In this document: positions 5,128 through 5,399 of the stretch, piece by piece | How the letters are laid out: every line of letters starts with the position of its first letter | How positions within the stretch are numbered: position 1 is the stretch's first letter | Assembly: GCA_038213135.1 (NCBI GenBank) | Contig: JBBQTQ010000116.1 | Span: forward strand, 1-5,399 | Length of the DNA stretch: 5,399 nucleotides | DNA from: JBBQTQ01 sp038213135 | Lineage (GTDB): Bacteria > Actinomycetota > Thermoleophilia > Gaiellales > Gaiellaceae | Direction: 5' to 3' | Notes under the pieces: model-generated | Database searches by the model: none | What the model was told of the DNA's origin: nothing | The model's input: the letters and a program-made list of their open reading frames with translations, nothing else | Translations under genes and position numbers: made by a program

Positions 5128-5399
5128 GTGGAACGGCTCAGAGCACTACTCGACGAGCGGATCGGGATCCTCGACGGGTCGTGGGGCGTGCTGATCCAGC
5201 GCGAGGTCAAGGGCGAGGAGGCATATCGCGGCGAGCGGTTCGCCGATCACCCACGCGACGTCGCCGGCAACCCCGACCTACTCAACCTGACGCGGCCGGA
5301 GGTCGTGTCGCGCATCCACCGCGACTACTTCGCCGCCGGCGCCGACATCGCGACCACGAACACCTTCACGGCGACCTCGATCGGGCAGGCGGACTACGG
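5128..5399 (+). CDS. metH: Methionine synthase, B12-dependent, N-terminal part (3' end outside window)
   Basis: The first 90 codons, from GTG at 5128 to the window edge, belong to the homocysteine S-methyltransferase domain. The stretch LLDERIGILDGSWGVLIQRE (residues 7-26), then Y33-RGERFAD-40, GNPDLLNLTRPEVVSRIH (47-64) and AGADIATTNTFTATSIGQADY (70-90) closely follow MetH from other bacteria. The enzyme moves a methyl group from methyltetrahydrofolate, via cobalamin, to homocysteine. The zinc-binding cysteines and the folate, cobalamin and activation domains lie beyond the window. Two motifs are unusual: LDGSWG for the common LDGAMG, and ATTNTF for the common xETNTF. The frame is closed upstream by TGA at 5086-5088, and GTG 5128 is the only suitable start; its ribosome-binding site is weak (AGG at 5113-5115). 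The gene is divergent from the membrane gene, with palindromic copy 4 in the gap. Confidence 0.93.
   Translation, partial: MERLRALLDERIGILDGSWGVLIQREVKGEEAYRGERFADHPRDVAGNPDLLNLTRPEVVSRIHRDYFAAGADIATTNTFTATSIGQADY

Overview
The window is a GC-rich stretch with dense, short-spaced genes, GTG starts and strong codon bias toward G/C. This, together with the kinds of proteins seen (an actinobacterial-type four-helix membrane protein, a ZAS-like anti-sigma protein, a split Dpp/Opp ATPase pair), suggests an actinobacterial chromosome, perhaps one of the deep Actinomycetota lineages. That placement is an inference from style and not from a database match.

Layout, left to right. (1) Positions 1-1382 hold the end of a peptide-type ABC importer operon: the C-terminal part of a DppD/OppD ATPase, then a complete DppF/OppF ATPase that overlaps it by a GTGA junction. 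(2) Positions 1458-1940 hold a small membrane-anchored zinc-finger (anti-sigma-like) protein with no sigma factor beside it. (3) Positions 2071-4118 hold atpD and atpC, the beta and epsilon subunits of F-type ATP synthase, without atpA/atpG upstream. The two are separated by a 179-bp spacer bounded by a 19-bp near-perfect inverted repeat. (4) A membrane protein of unknown function is convergent with atpC, on the minus strand. (5) The right edge carries the first 90 codons of metH (B12-dependent methionine synthase), divergent from the membrane protein.

Four copies of a palindromic element (core GGGACAGGCC...GGCCTGTCCC) lie at gene borders: after dppF, after the zinc-finger gene, between atpC and the convergent gene, and in the divergent gap before metH. 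Three copies share a fuller architecture: a 13-14 bp inner hairpin, an 11-nt 3'-side bulge beginning GGTCT, and an outer 4-7 bp stem. The paired positions change together between copies, which argues that the folded shape is what is kept. This element family, and the inverted-repeat spacer that places the atpC ribosome-binding site inside a potential stem, are the two most interesting things here.

The genes are housekeeping functions (peptide uptake, ATP synthesis, methionine synthesis) and do not form one pathway. The hairpins seem to punctuate them into separate transcription units.
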